64,000 nucleotides of DNA, taken from Betaproteobacteria bacterium (GTDB lineage: Bacteria; Pseudomonadota; Gammaproteobacteria; Burkholderiales; Thiobacillaceae). The stretch is from the NCBI GenBank assembly GCA_016234655.1, contig JACRAU010000033.1, forward strand, positions 89,670 through 153,669, in the 5' to 3' direction. This document shows, piece after piece, positions 8,814 through 17,829 of this stretch. The translations under genes were made by a program, and so were the position numbers. The notes beneath the pieces were generated by a model. It worked only from the letters and a program-made list of their open reading frames with translations. It was not told the origin of the DNA and did not search any database. Every line of letters begins with the position of its first letter. The stretch's first letter is position 1.

Positions 8814-10397
8814 ATGTTGGATTCGAACATCAAGGCCCAGCTCAAGGGCTATCTGGAAAAACTCGTGGCCCCCATCGAACTGGTGGCCTCGCTGGACGAC
8901 AGCGACAAGTCGCGCGAGATGCGCGCGTTGTTGGAGGACATCGCCAGCCCGTCCGACAAGGTGGCGCTGGTAGAGAGCGGCCATGACGCCCGCCGCCCCT
9001 CCTTCACCATCGGCAAGATTGGCGAGCCGGCGCGCATCGGTTTCGCCGGCCTGCCCATGGGCCATGAATTCACCTCCCTGATCCTGGCCTTGCTCCAGGC
9101 CAGCGGCTACGCGCCCAAGATCGGCGAGGAGCAGGTCGAGCAGATCAAGTCGCTGACCGGCGAATTCCGCTTCGAGACCTACATCTCCCTGTCCTGCCAC
9201 AACTGCCCGGACGTGGTGCAGGCGCTCAACACCCTAGCCGCGCTGAATCCGAACATCCGGCACGTCATGATCGACGGTGCCCTCAATCAGGCCGAGGTCG
9301 AGGCCCGCCGGATCATGGCCGTGCCCAGCGTGTGGCTGAACGGCGAACCGTTCGTCGAGGGCCGCGTGAGCCTGGAGGAAATCCTGGCCAAGGTCGACAC
9401 CGGCGCGGCCGACCGCGAGGCCGCCAAGCTGGCGGAGAAGGCCCCGTTCGACGTGCTGGTCGTCGGCGGCGGCCCGGCCGGCGCGGCGGCGGCGGTGTAC
9501 GCCGCGCGCAAGGGCATCCGCACCGGCGTGCTGGCCGAGCGCTTCGGCGGCCAGGTGATGGACACCCTGGCCATCGAGAACCTGATCTCGGTGCCCCACA
9601 CCGAAGGACCGAAGCTGGCCCGTGCCCTGGAAGAGCACGTCAAGGAATACGAGGTGGACATCATGAACCTGCAGCGCGCCGAGGCCCTGATCCCCGGCGA
9701 GGCCGGCGGCTACCATGAGGTGCGCCTAACCAACGGTGCAGTGATGAAGGCCAAGAGCGTGATCGTCGCCACCGGCGCCCGCTGGCGCGAGATGGGCGTG
9801 CCGGGCGAGCAGGAATATCGCGGCAAGGGCGTGGCCTATTGCCCGCACTGCGACGGCCCCCTGTTCAAGGGCAAGCGCGTGGCGGTGATCGGCGGCGGCA
9901 ACTCCGGCGTCGAGGCGGCCATCGATCTGGCCGGCATCGTGGCGCACGTGACGGTGCTGCAATCCGGCGACAAATTGAAGGCCGATGCGGTATTGCAGAA
10001 CAAGCTCATGAGCTTGCCCAATGTCAGCGTGGTCACCAATGCGCGCACCACCCGGGTCAATGGCGACGGCGGCAAGGTGAACGGCTTGAGCTACATCGAC
10101 CGCGTGAGCGGCGCGAGCCGCGACATCGCGCTGGAGGGCATCTTCGTCCAGATCGGCCTCTTGCCCAACACCAGCTGGCTCAAGGGCACGGCCGAGCTGT
10201 CGCAATACGGCGAGATCGTGGTGGACGCCAAAGGTCAGACCTCGGTGCCCGGCGTGTTCGCGGCCGGCGACTGCACCACCGTACCCTACAAGCAGATCGT
10301 CATCGCCATGGGCGAGGGCGCCAAGGCCAGCCTTGCGGCCTTCGATCACCTGATCCGCACCTCGGCTGGTGTGGCGGCGGAACGCTTAGCAGCTTAG
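8814..10397 (+). CDS. ahpF: Alkyl hydroperoxide reductase subunit F (FAD disulfide reductase)
   Basis: Encodes 527 residues from the ATG at 8814, preceded by CAGGAG; the frame is open further upstream only through the REP elements. The N-terminal tandem thioredoxin-like domain carries SCHNCPD (about residue 130). The thioredoxin-reductase-like part has the FAD fold [17 protein letters not shown] (about residue 222), the redox-active CPHC (about residue 345), the NAD fold [15 protein letters not shown] and the C-terminal [10 protein letters not shown]. It passes electrons from NADH to AhpC. Its last 12 bases overlap the convergent small membrane protein gene. Confidence 0.97.
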   Translation: MLDSNIKAQLKGYLEKLVAPIELVASLDDSDKSREMRALLEDIASPSDKVALVESGHDARRPSFTIGKIGEPARIGFAGLPMGHEFTSLILALLQASGYAPKIGEEQVEQIKSLTGEFRFETYISLSCHNCPDVVQALNTLAALNPNIRHVMIDGALNQAEVEARRIMAVPSVWLNGEPFVEGRVSLEEILAKVDTGAADREAAKLAEKAPFDVLVVGGGPAGAAAAVYAARKGIRTGVLAERFGGQVMDTLAIENLISVPHTEGPKLARALEEHVKEYEVDIMNLQRAEALIPGEAGGYHEVRLTNGAVMKAKSVIVATGARWREMGVPGEQEYRGKGVAYCPHCDGPLFKGKRVAVIGGGNSGVEAAIDLAGIVAHVTVLQSGDKLKADAVLQNKLMSLPNVSVVTNARTTRVNGDGGKVNGLSYIDRVSGASRDIALEGIFVQIGLLPNTSWLKGTAELSQYGEIVVDAKGQTSVPGVFAAGDCTTVPYKQIVIAMGEGAKASLAAFDHLIRTSAGVAAERLAA

Positions 10398-10685
10398 GCC
10401 GTGCATGCCGCACAGATAGCGCTTGAGCACGGCCAGGGCGATCCACAGCCAGAGCAGCAGGAAGAAACTGACCAGCGGGATGTGGGCGTCGATGATGAAG
10501 CGCGGCATGACCCGGCGCACCGCGCGGGTGACCGGGCCGGTGACCACCTGGAACAGGCGGTAGACGAAATTGTCCTGCCGGCGTTTGCCGGCCAGCACGG
10601 CCAGCAGGCCTTGGCCCAGTAAAGCCAGCCCGGCCACCTCGACCAGGGCGCGGAGGATGCTGACGAGGGTGATATCGAATTGCAT
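10386..10685 (-). CDS. Small integral membrane protein, YggT-like geometry
   Basis: Encodes 99 residues from the ATG at 10685 (AAAGG upstream). Two hydrophobic segments (about residues 8-28 and 68-90) flank a basic stretch with [22 protein letters not shown]. That arrangement resembles one half of a YggT protein, in which RPLRRVIP precedes a conserved hydrophobic helix. No enzymatic motif is visible. It is convergent with ahpF and divergent from the TPR gene. Function unknown. Confidence 0.6.
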   Translation of the reverse strand: MQFDITLVSILRALVEVAGLALLGQGLLAVLAGKRRQDNFVYRLFQVVTGPVTRAVRRVMPRFIIDAHIPLVSFFLLLWLWIALAVLKRYLCGMHGLSC

Positions 10686-10771
10686 GAGCAGCCTTTCTCG
10701 AATGGCGGTAATTCTACGGCTTGCGGCGCTTGCGGGCACAGCCCAGAATGCGCGGGACTCGAGGAGGAGCC

Positions 10772-11365
10772 ATGAATTACGAAGCCCTGCGCCACTATTT
10801 GCGCGGCCAACTGATGCAAGCCTTCAAGCGCGACGAGGCCGCGATCGAGGCCCATCGCGCGGCCTGCGCGGCCGACCCGGCCATGGTCAAGGCAGCGCGC
10901 AGCCTGGGCTTTCTGCTGGCCGGCCGGCGGCGCTTCGCCGAGGCCGAGCGCTACTTGGCCAAGGCGACCGCGCTGGCGCCGGAAGAGGCCACCACCTGGT
11001 TCAACCTCGGCTTCGTGCGCGATGCCGAAGGCCACCGGGCCGAGGCCGTCGCCGCCTTCAAGGAGGCGGTGCGCCTGCGGCCGACATTGGACCCGGCCTG
11101 GTACGGCCTGGGCCTGGCCCACGCCGGCCTGGGTGAACACGAGGCGGCGGCCGAGGCCTTGGAGGAGGCGGCCCGCCTGCAACCTATGAACGGCCATGCC
11201 TGGTATGCCTTGGGCATGGCCCACCACCATTGCCACCGGCCGGAGCGGGTGAAAGAGGTCGTCGAACATATCGTGCGCTTCGATCCGCGCATGGCCCGGC
11301 AACTGATCCGCGAGGCGGAACGGGCCGATTTGGCCCACTTGGTGGCACATCTGGAAGACCTGTAG
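10772..11365 (+). CDS. Tetratricopeptide repeat protein
   Basis: Encodes 197 residues, starting after a strong GAGGAGG. About four TPR units are visible (for example AFKRDEAAIEAHRAACAADP, PEEATTWFNLGFVRDAEG, PTLDPAWYGLGLAHAGLG, PMNGHAWYALGMAHHHC). No signal peptide or membrane segment is present, so it should be cytoplasmic. TPR proteins act as protein-interaction scaffolds; the partner is unknown. A bidirectional terminator follows directly. Confidence 0.85.
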   Translation: MNYEALRHYLRGQLMQAFKRDEAAIEAHRAACAADPAMVKAARSLGFLLAGRRRFAEAERYLAKATALAPEEATTWFNLGFVRDAEGHRAEAVAAFKEAVRLRPTLDPAWYGLGLAHAGLGEHEAAAEALEEAARLQPMNGHAWYALGMAHHHCHRPERVKEVVEHIVRFDPRMARQLIREAERADLAHLVAHLEDL

Positions 11366-11380
11366 AGAACCGTTCGCCAC

Positions 11381-11418
11381 AAACAAAAAGGCCCGCACAG
11401 TGCGGGCCTTTTTGTTTG
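11381..11418. terminator. Bidirectional intrinsic terminator
   Basis: AAAAAGGCCCGCAC pairs with GTGCGGGCCTTTTT, flanked by A-rich and T-rich runs on both sides. It serves the TPR gene on the plus strand. Confidence 0.9.
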
Positions 11419-11476
11419 CCTGCCCCGCGCAAGCGGGGCGGCGGCTGTCGAAAGCAACGTCGCTAAGCGACGCCTT

Positions 11477-11540
11477 GTCCCTCTCTCCCTCCGGGAGAGA
11501 GCAAGGAGAGAGGGAACGGACATGACGCCAGTCATGTCCG
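11477..11540 (-). repeat. REP-like repeat plus hairpin after the symporter gene
   Basis: GTCCCTCTCTCCCTCCGGGA is followed by a perfect hairpin ACGGACATGAC/GTCATGTCCGT (11517-11540) adjoining the symporter stop codon. The same combination of repeat and stop-adjacent hairpin is found after cheB at 60596-60651, so it may act as a terminator for the minus-strand gene. Confidence 0.6.
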
Positions 11541-13718
11541 TCAGGCGGCTTGGGTGTCGATGTCGCCTTCCAGGTTGGGGTAGCGGACGTGGTCGACCAG
11601 TTCCTGCACTTCCTTGGCCGGGGCCGGGGAGAGCAGCGAACCGAGGATCACGCCGAGGAAGCCCGCGGGCAGGCCGAAGACGCCGGCCGCGATGGGCTTG
11701 ATGTTGAACCACTCGTTGGCCGCGACGCCGCCGAAGAAGTCGTAGGTGGCGTACATGTAGTACATGCACACACCCAGACCGGCGAGCATGCCGACGATGG
11801 CGCCGAGCTTGTTCGCCCGCTTCCAGAACACGCCGAGGACCAGGGCCGGGAAGAAGGCCGAGGCCGCCAGCGAGAACGCCGCGCCGACCAGGAACAGGAT
11901 GTCGCCCGGCTTGAGCGAGGCGGTGTAGGCCGCCAGCACGGCCACCACCAGCAGCAGCGCCTTGGATACGGACAGGCGACGCACGGTGGAGGCGTTCGGG
12001 TCGATCATCTTGTAGTAGACATCGTGCGACAGCGCGTTGGCGATGGTCAGCAGCAGGCCGTCGGCGGTGGACAGCGCCGCCGCCAGACCGCCGGCCGCCA
12101 CCAGGCCGGACACCACATAGGGCAGGCCGGCGATCTCCGGTGTGGCGAGCACGATCAGGTCGGGACCGATGGTGATCTCGGCCAGCTGGATCAGCCCGTC
12201 CTTGTTCATGTCCACCACCTTCATCAACGATGCGTCCACCGCCGACCAGTTGGCGACCCAGGCCGGCAACGAGGCGAAGCTGGAGCCCACCAGGTGGTGG
12301 TAGATCTCGAACTTGGCCAGCACGGCCAGGGCCGGGGCGGTGAAGTAGAGCAGGAAGATGAAGAACAGCGACCAGAACACCGAGGTGCGCGCCTCACGCA
12401 CGGACGGCGTGGTGTAGTAGCGCATCAGGATGTGCGGCAACGAGGCGGTGCCGACCATCAGGCAGAGCACCAGGGCGAGGAAGTTGTTGCGCTTGATGTT
12501 GGCCGCCTTCTCGTCCTCGGCGCGGGCCTTGGCGATCTCCTCGGCACCGGCGCTGGGGTTGTCCTTCAGGAGCTTCTTCTCGGCGCCCTTGCCGGAGAAG
12601 GCGGCGGCGTGGGCGGAGACCGGGCCGGCCTTGGCCTTGGCGCCGTCGGCGGCCTTCTTCCACTTGGCCTTCAAGGCATCGGGGGTGGGCGGGAACTCCT
12701 TGAGGTCTTTCTCCTTGGCCGCGATCTTCTTGGCGTCCGGGGCCGGCGCGGCCTTCAGCTCGGCCAGCTCGGTCTCGACCTTGGCGCGGGCGTCGGCCAG
12801 GAACTGGGCGCCGGTGCCGGTGGCCACGGCCGCATCCAGGGTCTTGATTTTGTCTTCCCACTCGGTCTGCTTGGCCTTGTGCAGGGCGCGGACTTCGGCT
12901 TCCTTGGCGCCGAGGACGGAGCTCGGATCGTTCAGTTCCTTCTCCTTCACGGTCACCGCTTGCAGGGCCTGGCCGTAGGCGATCTGCGGAATCGGGTTGC
13001 CGGTATCCTTCACCGACAGCCAGACCACCGGGATCATGTAGGCGATGATCAGGATGATGTACTGGGCCACTTGGGTCCAGGTCACCGCGCGCATGCCGCC
13101 CAGGAAGGAACAGACCAGGATGCCGGCTAGACCCGCGAACACGCCGACCTGGAACTCCATGCCGGTGAAGCGCGAGGTGATCAGGCCGACGCCGTAGATC
13201 TGCGCCACCACGTAGACGAAGGAGGCGATGATCGCGGCGATGACGCCGATGGTGCGGGGGATGTTGCCGCCGTAGCGGGCGCCCAGGAAGTCGGGGATGG
13301 TGAACTGGCCGAATTTGCGCAGGTAGGGCGCGAGGAACAGCGCCACCAGCACATAGCCGCCGGTCCAGCCCATGACGAAGGCCAGGCCGTCATAGCCGGC
13401 TGCATACAGCGTGCCGGCCATACCGATGAACGACGCAGCCGACATCCAGTCGGCGCCGGTCGCCATGCCGTTGAACAGCGCGGGCACGCGCCGGCCGGCG
13501 ACGTAGTACTCCGACACGTCGGCGGTCTTCGACATGATGCCGATGCCGGCATACAGGGCGATGGTGGCGGCGAGGAAGAGGTAGCCGAGAACCTTGGGCG
13601 TGACGCCCATCTGCTCCAGGATGGCCAGCACGATGACGAAGGCGATGAAGCCGCCGGTATAGAAAGTGTAATAACGCTTGAGCTGAGCGAAGAACTGGCT
13701 TTGAGTCAGGGCTGTCAT
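11541..13718 (-). CDS. Sodium:solute symporter (acetate permease ActP-like, VC_2705 type) with a large coiled-coil insertion
   Basis: Encodes 725 residues with about 13 membrane segments. Family marks include SEYYVAGRRVPALFNGMATGADWMS near residue 68 and GFPAGFLGVILGS-like helices near the end. Between about residues 236 and 408 there is a soluble, charged, Lys/Ala/Glu-rich insertion with coiled-coil character, not part of the core transporter fold. The related small subunit (DUF4212) is encoded one base upstream, and the DUF294 and exonuclease genes behind it complete a conserved organic-acid uptake locus. Acetate or another short carboxylate is the likely substrate, taken up with Na+. Confidence 0.88.
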   Translation of the reverse strand: MTALTQSQFFAQLKRYYTFYTGGFIAFVIVLAILEQMGVTPKVLGYLFLAATIALYAGIGIMSKTADVSEYYVAGRRVPALFNGMATGADWMSAASFIGMAGTLYAAGYDGLAFVMGWTGGYVLVALFLAPYLRKFGQFTIPDFLGARYGGNIPRTIGVIAAIIASFVYVVAQIYGVGLITSRFTGMEFQVGVFAGLAGILVCSFLGGMRAVTWTQVAQYIILIIAYMIPVVWLSVKDTGNPIPQIAYGQALQAVTVKEKELNDPSSVLGAKEAEVRALHKAKQTEWEDKIKTLDAAVATGTGAQFLADARAKVETELAELKAAPAPDAKKIAAKEKDLKEFPPTPDALKAKWKKAADGAKAKAGPVSAHAAAFSGKGAEKKLLKDNPSAGAEEIAKARAEDEKAANIKRNNFLALVLCLMVGTASLPHILMRYYTTPSVREARTSVFWSLFFIFLLYFTAPALAVLAKFEIYHHLVGSSFASLPAWVANWSAVDASLMKVVDMNKDGLIQLAEITIGPDLIVLATPEIAGLPYVVSGLVAAGGLAAALSTADGLLLTIANALSHDVYYKMIDPNASTVRRLSVSKALLLVVAVLAAYTASLKPGDILFLVGAAFSLAASAFFPALVLGVFWKRANKLGAIVGMLAGLGVCMYYMYATYDFFGGVAANEWFNIKPIAAGVFGLPAGFLGVILGSLLSPAPAKEVQELVDHVRYPNLEGDIDTQAA

Positions 13719-13719
13719 G

Positions 13720-13983
13720 TCAGTCCTCCCCTTCGTGGACGCCGTATTCCTGGTCCATCTTGTTCATGCGCTTGGCGTAGAACCAGATGACCAGAACGTA
13801 GATGATCAAGGACCCTTGCGCACCCATGTAGAAGCCCAGCGGGAAACCCGCGATGACGATCTCGTTGAGCTCGCGGGCATAGAAGCTGGCCACGAAAGTG
13901 GCCACGAACCAGATGGCGAGCAGGATCCCGGTTAGATTCAGGTTCCTGCGCCAGTACTCACGGTGCTTATCCGTCAGCTGCAT
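13720..13983 (-). CDS. Sodium/substrate symporter small subunit (DUF4212)
   Basis: Encodes 87 residues with two membrane helices (about residues 15-35 and 48-68) and the family-like REYWRRNLNLTGILLAIWF start and FPLGFYMGAQGSLI middle. Proteins of this family are encoded next to VC_2705-type symporters and are presumed to be a subunit. The stop codon is separated from the symporter start by one base, so translation is probably coupled. Confidence 0.9.
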   Translation of the reverse strand: MQLTDKHREYWRRNLNLTGILLAIWFVATFVASFYARELNEIVIAGFPLGFYMGAQGSLIIYVLVIWFYAKRMNKMDQEYGVHEGED

Positions 13984-14161
13984 AACGCTCTCCTCGTTTG
14001 GTGGTGTTGACCGCTGTCGTGGACGACACCTCTGATGTGTGCCTTGCCGAATCTCCCCTTCACCGCGCTGACAGCCGCGCGGGGCTGCGCCAGTATATGC
14101 CCACTAATGGTGCGGACAAGCGCCCTTTCGCTTCACGATGCGCAATGGCGCGGAGGGGGGG

Positions 14162-14866
14162 TCAGCTGCCGCGGTTCAGCCAGAGTTGGGCCTTTTCAAG
14201 GCCTTGCAGGGCCGAGTATTGGGTCGCGCCCTGCGCGCGGGCCAGGGGCAGGGCAGCCAGGAAGAGCTGCCCGGTGGCCAGGGCGTCGGCTAGCGCGTTA
14301 TGACGTGCGGTATTAGTAATGCCAAAGTGGCGTAGCCAATCGTCGAGCGAACGGTGCTTGCGCGCCAGCTCCGGCAGCAGGCCGGGCATGACGTAGGCCA
14401 GGTCGAGCCACGGCCGGCGGAACTCGAAACCCAGGCATTCCTTGCAGGCCCGGCGAATCATGGTTTCATCGAAAGCGACATGGAAGGCGACCAGGGGCGA
14501 TGCGCCGAGATAGTCGAGGAAACGCAGCAGGGCCTCGGCCGGCTCGACCCCTTCGCGCTGGCGTTCGCCGCCGATGCCGTGGATCAGGATGTTGCCCTTG
14601 CCGCTCACCTCGGCTTGGCGTAGCACGATCTCGAAGCTGTCGGCCAGGCGGATGCGGCCGTCATGCACCGCGACGGCGCCGATCGCGATCAGCCGGTCGC
14701 GGCGCATATTCAGGCCGGTGCTCTCGACATCGACCACGACATAGCGGCCTTGCTCGATGGGCAAGGCGAGATCGGCCTTGCCCAGGGCCTGCCAGGCCGC
14801 CAGGCGGGCGGCGGCTTCGGGCGCCAGGGTAAGGTCCCGTCGCCATGGCCGGAGCCAGCCGGTCAT
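14162..14866 (-). CDS. DnaQ-like 3'-5' exonuclease (DEDDh family)
   Basis: Encodes 234 residues. Exonuclease motifs are complete: VDVESTGL (ExoI, Asp and Glu), HVAFDETM (ExoII) and HNALADALAT (ExoIII, DEDDh type). The enzyme should digest single-stranded DNA or RNA from the 3' end. It lacks the polymerase- or UvrC-type extensions of true DNA polymerase III epsilon. Its start overlaps the end of the DUF294 gene by four bases (ATGA), so it is in the same operon. Why a nuclease belongs to acetate symporter loci is not known. Confidence 0.9.
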   Translation of the reverse strand: MTGWLRPWRRDLTLAPEAAARLAAWQALGKADLALPIEQGRYVVVDVESTGLNMRRDRLIAIGAVAVHDGRIRLADSFEIVLRQAEVSGKGNILIHGIGGERQREGVEPAEALLRFLDYLGASPLVAFHVAFDETMIRRACKECLGFEFRRPWLDLAYVMPGLLPELARKHRSLDDWLRHFGITNTARHNALADALATGQLFLAALPLARAQGATQYSALQGLEKAQLWLNRGS

Positions 14867-16749
14867 GCCTGGTAGTCCAGGGCCAGTCGGGCCTGGATCT
14901 TGCGCGCCTGGCGGAAGGCCTCTTTCAGGATGCGACGGTCCAGGCCGTTGAGCCGGTCGGGGTAGATGCGGTTGTCCATGGCCTGGCCCGACTCGCTCTC
15001 CTCATGCTGCCGGCGCAGGCGCAGCGACTGGATGAAATAGAAGGCGGCGATCCAGGCCTCGATCTCGGGCGGCGGGATATTGAGCTTCGGCCCGGCCTGG
15101 CGCAGGCGCTGCGCCGTGCCGGTGCCGGGGCCGCCTACGGCCAGGGCGAACACCCGAGCGGCATCGACGAAGGGCGTCGCGCCGTTGAGCTTGAGGTCCA
15201 GGGTGTCGGCATGCTCGCCGCCCGATTCGGTGACGAAGTCGCGCACCAGGCCCAGGGGCGGGCGGTTACGCAAGGCGTTGGCCGCCATCTGGTGCAGGAA
15301 GCGTGGGGTGGCCGCAGCCTTGGCCGCCAGCCACTGGCGCAGCTCGTCGGCCAGCCGGGCCTCGCCGTGCAGCGGCCGGAAGTCGAAGAAGATGCTGGCG
15401 TTGAGCAGGGCCTCGGGGTCGCCGGCATCGATCCAGCGGGCGAATAGCCCCTTCCATTCGTCGAGCGACAGGCACCACTTCGGGTTCATCGCCATGATCC
15501 CGCCGCGGCACAGCGGGAAGCCGCAGGCGTCGAGGGCGCGGTTGATCCGCTCGGCCAGGTCGAGGACCTCGGCGCGCACGCTGTCGGGGTCTTCGTTCGC
15601 CTGCGCCACGAAGACGATGCCGTTGTCCTGGTCGGTGGCCAGGGTCTGCTCCAGCCGGCCTTCCGAGCCGAAGGCCAGCCAGCAGAAGCCGCGCCGACAG
15701 GCCGCATTCGCCGCGCACTCCAGCTCGATCACCCGCTGGGTCAGCAGGTCGTTCAGCGTGGAGAGCAGCAGGGTCAACTGCTCGGCGCCGACCCCCTGGG
15801 CCATCATATTGTGGCCGAGCTGGCGGATGTCTTCGGCCGCCTGCTGCAATTGACCGAGCTCGGTGGCGGCGCGGATGGCCGAGGAGAGCTGGGTGACGCC
15901 GATGCGTTGCAGCGAGAACAGGTCCTTTTCCGAGATCATCCCGGCGAGCCGGCCGTCGTCGACCACCAGCACGTGGCGGAAACCGTGCTTGGCCATGGCC
16001 AGGGCCGCCTCGAAGGCATGGGCACCCGGCGGCAGCGCGACCGGATTCGGGCTCATCAGCGCGCGCATCGGTGTGTCGAGCGGGGTGTTGGCCAGGATCA
16101 CCCGGCCGATCAGGTCGCGCACCGTGAAGATGCCGAGCGGCCGGGCATCGGCCTCGGTCACGACGATGGAGCCGATGCCTTGCTCGCGCATGGTCTTCAG
16201 GGCTTGGTGCAGCGGCGTATCCGGGCCGCAGGTCACCGGGTCGCGCCGGATCAGGCTGCCCAGGCTGCTCTCCAGCGATTGCTGTTCGGTCGCGGCCGAC
16301 AGATAGCGGGCCTGGGTCTGGCGCTGCGACCGGGCCAAGAGGTCCGCCAGGCGCAGGGTGCAAAAGGCGTGGAAGGGCGGCGACAGTTCGAGCAGGCCGT
16401 GGAAATCGGCGGCCGGCAATTCATAGCAAAAGACATCGGTCTCGGCCCGGAAGTGGCTGATCGCGGCCCGGCGCGACAGCAGGGCGCCGATCGGGAAGCA
16501 TTCGCCCTCGTGCAGTTCCAGCCAGGCCGCCTCGCCCTCGCGTTCGCCGCGCACGATGCCCTGCTTGATGATGTAGAAGGTCCGCGCCTCGCCCTGCTCC
16601 GGCGCCAGCACGGCCTCGCCCTTGGCGTAATAGCCGAGGGCGAGGCGCTCGGCCAGCCAAGCCAGGTGGTCCGCTTGCATGCGGTCGAACGGCGCATGGC
16701 GCGACAAAAGATCGGCGGTGGCGGCGACGAGGGCGGTGTCGGTGGGCAT
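14863..16749 (-). CDS. cNMP-binding / CBS / DUF294 nucleotidyltransferase-like signalling protein
   Basis: Encodes 628 residues. Order of domains: cyclic-nucleotide-binding-like domain (about 15-135), two CBS domains (about 165-285, with IGSIVVTEADARPLGIFT and RHVLVVDDGRLAGMISEKD), a DUF294 nucleotidyltransferase fold (about 310-440, FGSEGRLEQTLATDQDNG) and a DUF294 C-terminal region. The GS...DxD pattern is that of GlnD-type uridylyltransferases. It probably senses a nucleotide or energy state and regulates the linked transporter. First gene of the symporter-side operon on the minus strand. Confidence 0.88.
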   Translation of the reverse strand: MPTDTALVAATADLLSRHAPFDRMQADHLAWLAERLALGYYAKGEAVLAPEQGEARTFYIIKQGIVRGEREGEAAWLELHEGECFPIGALLSRRAAISHFRAETDVFCYELPAADFHGLLELSPPFHAFCTLRLADLLARSQRQTQARYLSAATEQQSLESSLGSLIRRDPVTCGPDTPLHQALKTMREQGIGSIVVTEADARPLGIFTVRDLIGRVILANTPLDTPMRALMSPNPVALPPGAHAFEAALAMAKHGFRHVLVVDDGRLAGMISEKDLFSLQRIGVTQLSSAIRAATELGQLQQAAEDIRQLGHNMMAQGVGAEQLTLLLSTLNDLLTQRVIELECAANAACRRGFCWLAFGSEGRLEQTLATDQDNGIVFVAQANEDPDSVRAEVLDLAERINRALDACGFPLCRGGIMAMNPKWCLSLDEWKGLFARWIDAGDPEALLNASIFFDFRPLHGEARLADELRQWLAAKAAATPRFLHQMAANALRNRPPLGLVRDFVTESGGEHADTLDLKLNGATPFVDAARVFALAVGGPGTGTAQRLRQAGPKLNIPPPEIEAWIAAFYFIQSLRLRRQHEESESGQAMDNRIYPDRLNGLDRRILKEAFRQARKIQARLALDYQA

Positions 16750-16910
16750 GCTCGGCTCCGAAAATCAGTCTGACCTGCCGGGGTGACTAGGCCAAAAGTT
16801 ATAGGCCACTATACCGTTTGGCTGATTGTTTAGTTAAATCAGCCGTTTATGATTACACCTGATTGTGGCGGGTTGCCATAGGTGGAATTCGCAGCGGTCA
16901 GGGAGAGAAT

Positions 16911-16964
16911 TCCAAAAAAACTCCTCCAGAGTTTTTCGCCGGGCCTAGCGCCCGGCTTTCTTTT
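16911..16964 (-). terminator. Terminator for metF
   Basis: On the minus strand GCCGGGCGC/GCCCGGC lies just after the stop codon. It is followed by a second hairpin, AAAAACTC/GAGTTTTTTT, that ends in a seven-base T run. Confidence 0.75.
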
Positions 16965-17795
16965 TTATAGCCCCAGCCTTTGCCACAGGGCGCTGGTCAG
17001 CGCGGCCTGGTTCAAGGTGTAGAAGTGCAGGCCGGGGGCGCCGCCGGCCAATAGGTCGTCGCACATGCCGGTCACGAAATCCAGGCCGAAGGCCTTGATC
17101 GAGGCCGTGTCGTCGTAATAACTCTCCAACTTTTTCGCCAGCCAGCGCGGAATGTCGGCGCCGCACATGGCCGAGAAACGCGCCAGTTGCGCGTAGTTCG
17201 AGATGGGCATGATGCCCGGCACGATCGGGATGCCCACGCCCAAGGCCTGGCAGTCGTCGACGAAGTTGAAATAGGCGTCGGCGTTGAAGAAATACTGCGT
17301 GATCGCGGCGTTGGCGCCGGCATCGACCTTGCGCTTGAAGTTGGCCAAGTCTTCCGTGTAGTTGCGCGCCTGCGGATGGGTCTCGGGATAGGCCGCCACC
17401 TCGATCTCGAACCAGTCGCCGGTCTCCTGGCGGATGAACGCCACCAGTTCGTTGGCATGGCGGAACTCGCCGGGATCGGCCACGCCCGAGGGCAGGTCGC
17501 CGCGCAGCGCGACGATGTGGCGGATGCCGTGCGATTTGTAGACATCGAGGATCTCGCGGATGTTCTCGCGGGTGGAGCCGATGCACGACAGGTGCGGTGC
17601 GGCGGCCAGGTCCTCGCCCTGAATCTCCAGCACCGTCTCCAGCGTGCGGTCGCGGGTGGAGCCGCCGGCACCGAAGGTCACCGAGAAAAATTTGGGCTTG
17701 AGCTGGGCCAGTTGCTTGCGCGTCTCGCGCAGCTTGACCACGCCCTCGTCGGTCTTGGGCGGAAAGAATTCGATGCTGAAGGTCGGTTGCGTCAT
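16965..17795 (-). CDS. metF: Methylenetetrahydrofolate reductase
   Basis: Encodes 276 residues. MetF reduces 5,10-methylene-THF to 5-methyl-THF, the methyl donor for homocysteine, using FAD and NADH. Visible blocks are FSIEFFPPKT at the N-terminus, VTFGAGGSTRDRT near residue 40, HLSCIG, HIVALRGDLP near residue 92, and AAITQYFFNADAYFNFV near residue 160. It links to metK and ahcY functionally, though it is 12 kb away. No riboswitch was recognised in its short upstream region. Confidence 0.97.
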   Translation of the reverse strand: MTQPTFSIEFFPPKTDEGVVKLRETRKQLAQLKPKFFSVTFGAGGSTRDRTLETVLEIQGEDLAAAPHLSCIGSTRENIREILDVYKSHGIRHIVALRGDLPSGVADPGEFRHANELVAFIRQETGDWFEIEVAAYPETHPQARNYTEDLANFKRKVDAGANAAITQYFFNADAYFNFVDDCQALGVGIPIVPGIMPISNYAQLARFSAMCGADIPRWLAKKLESYYDDTASIKAFGLDFVTGMCDDLLAGGAPGLHFYTLNQAALTSALWQRLGL

Positions 17796-17829
17796 GTTTG
17801 GGTAAGGGGGCTGGGGACGAGAGGCGATT

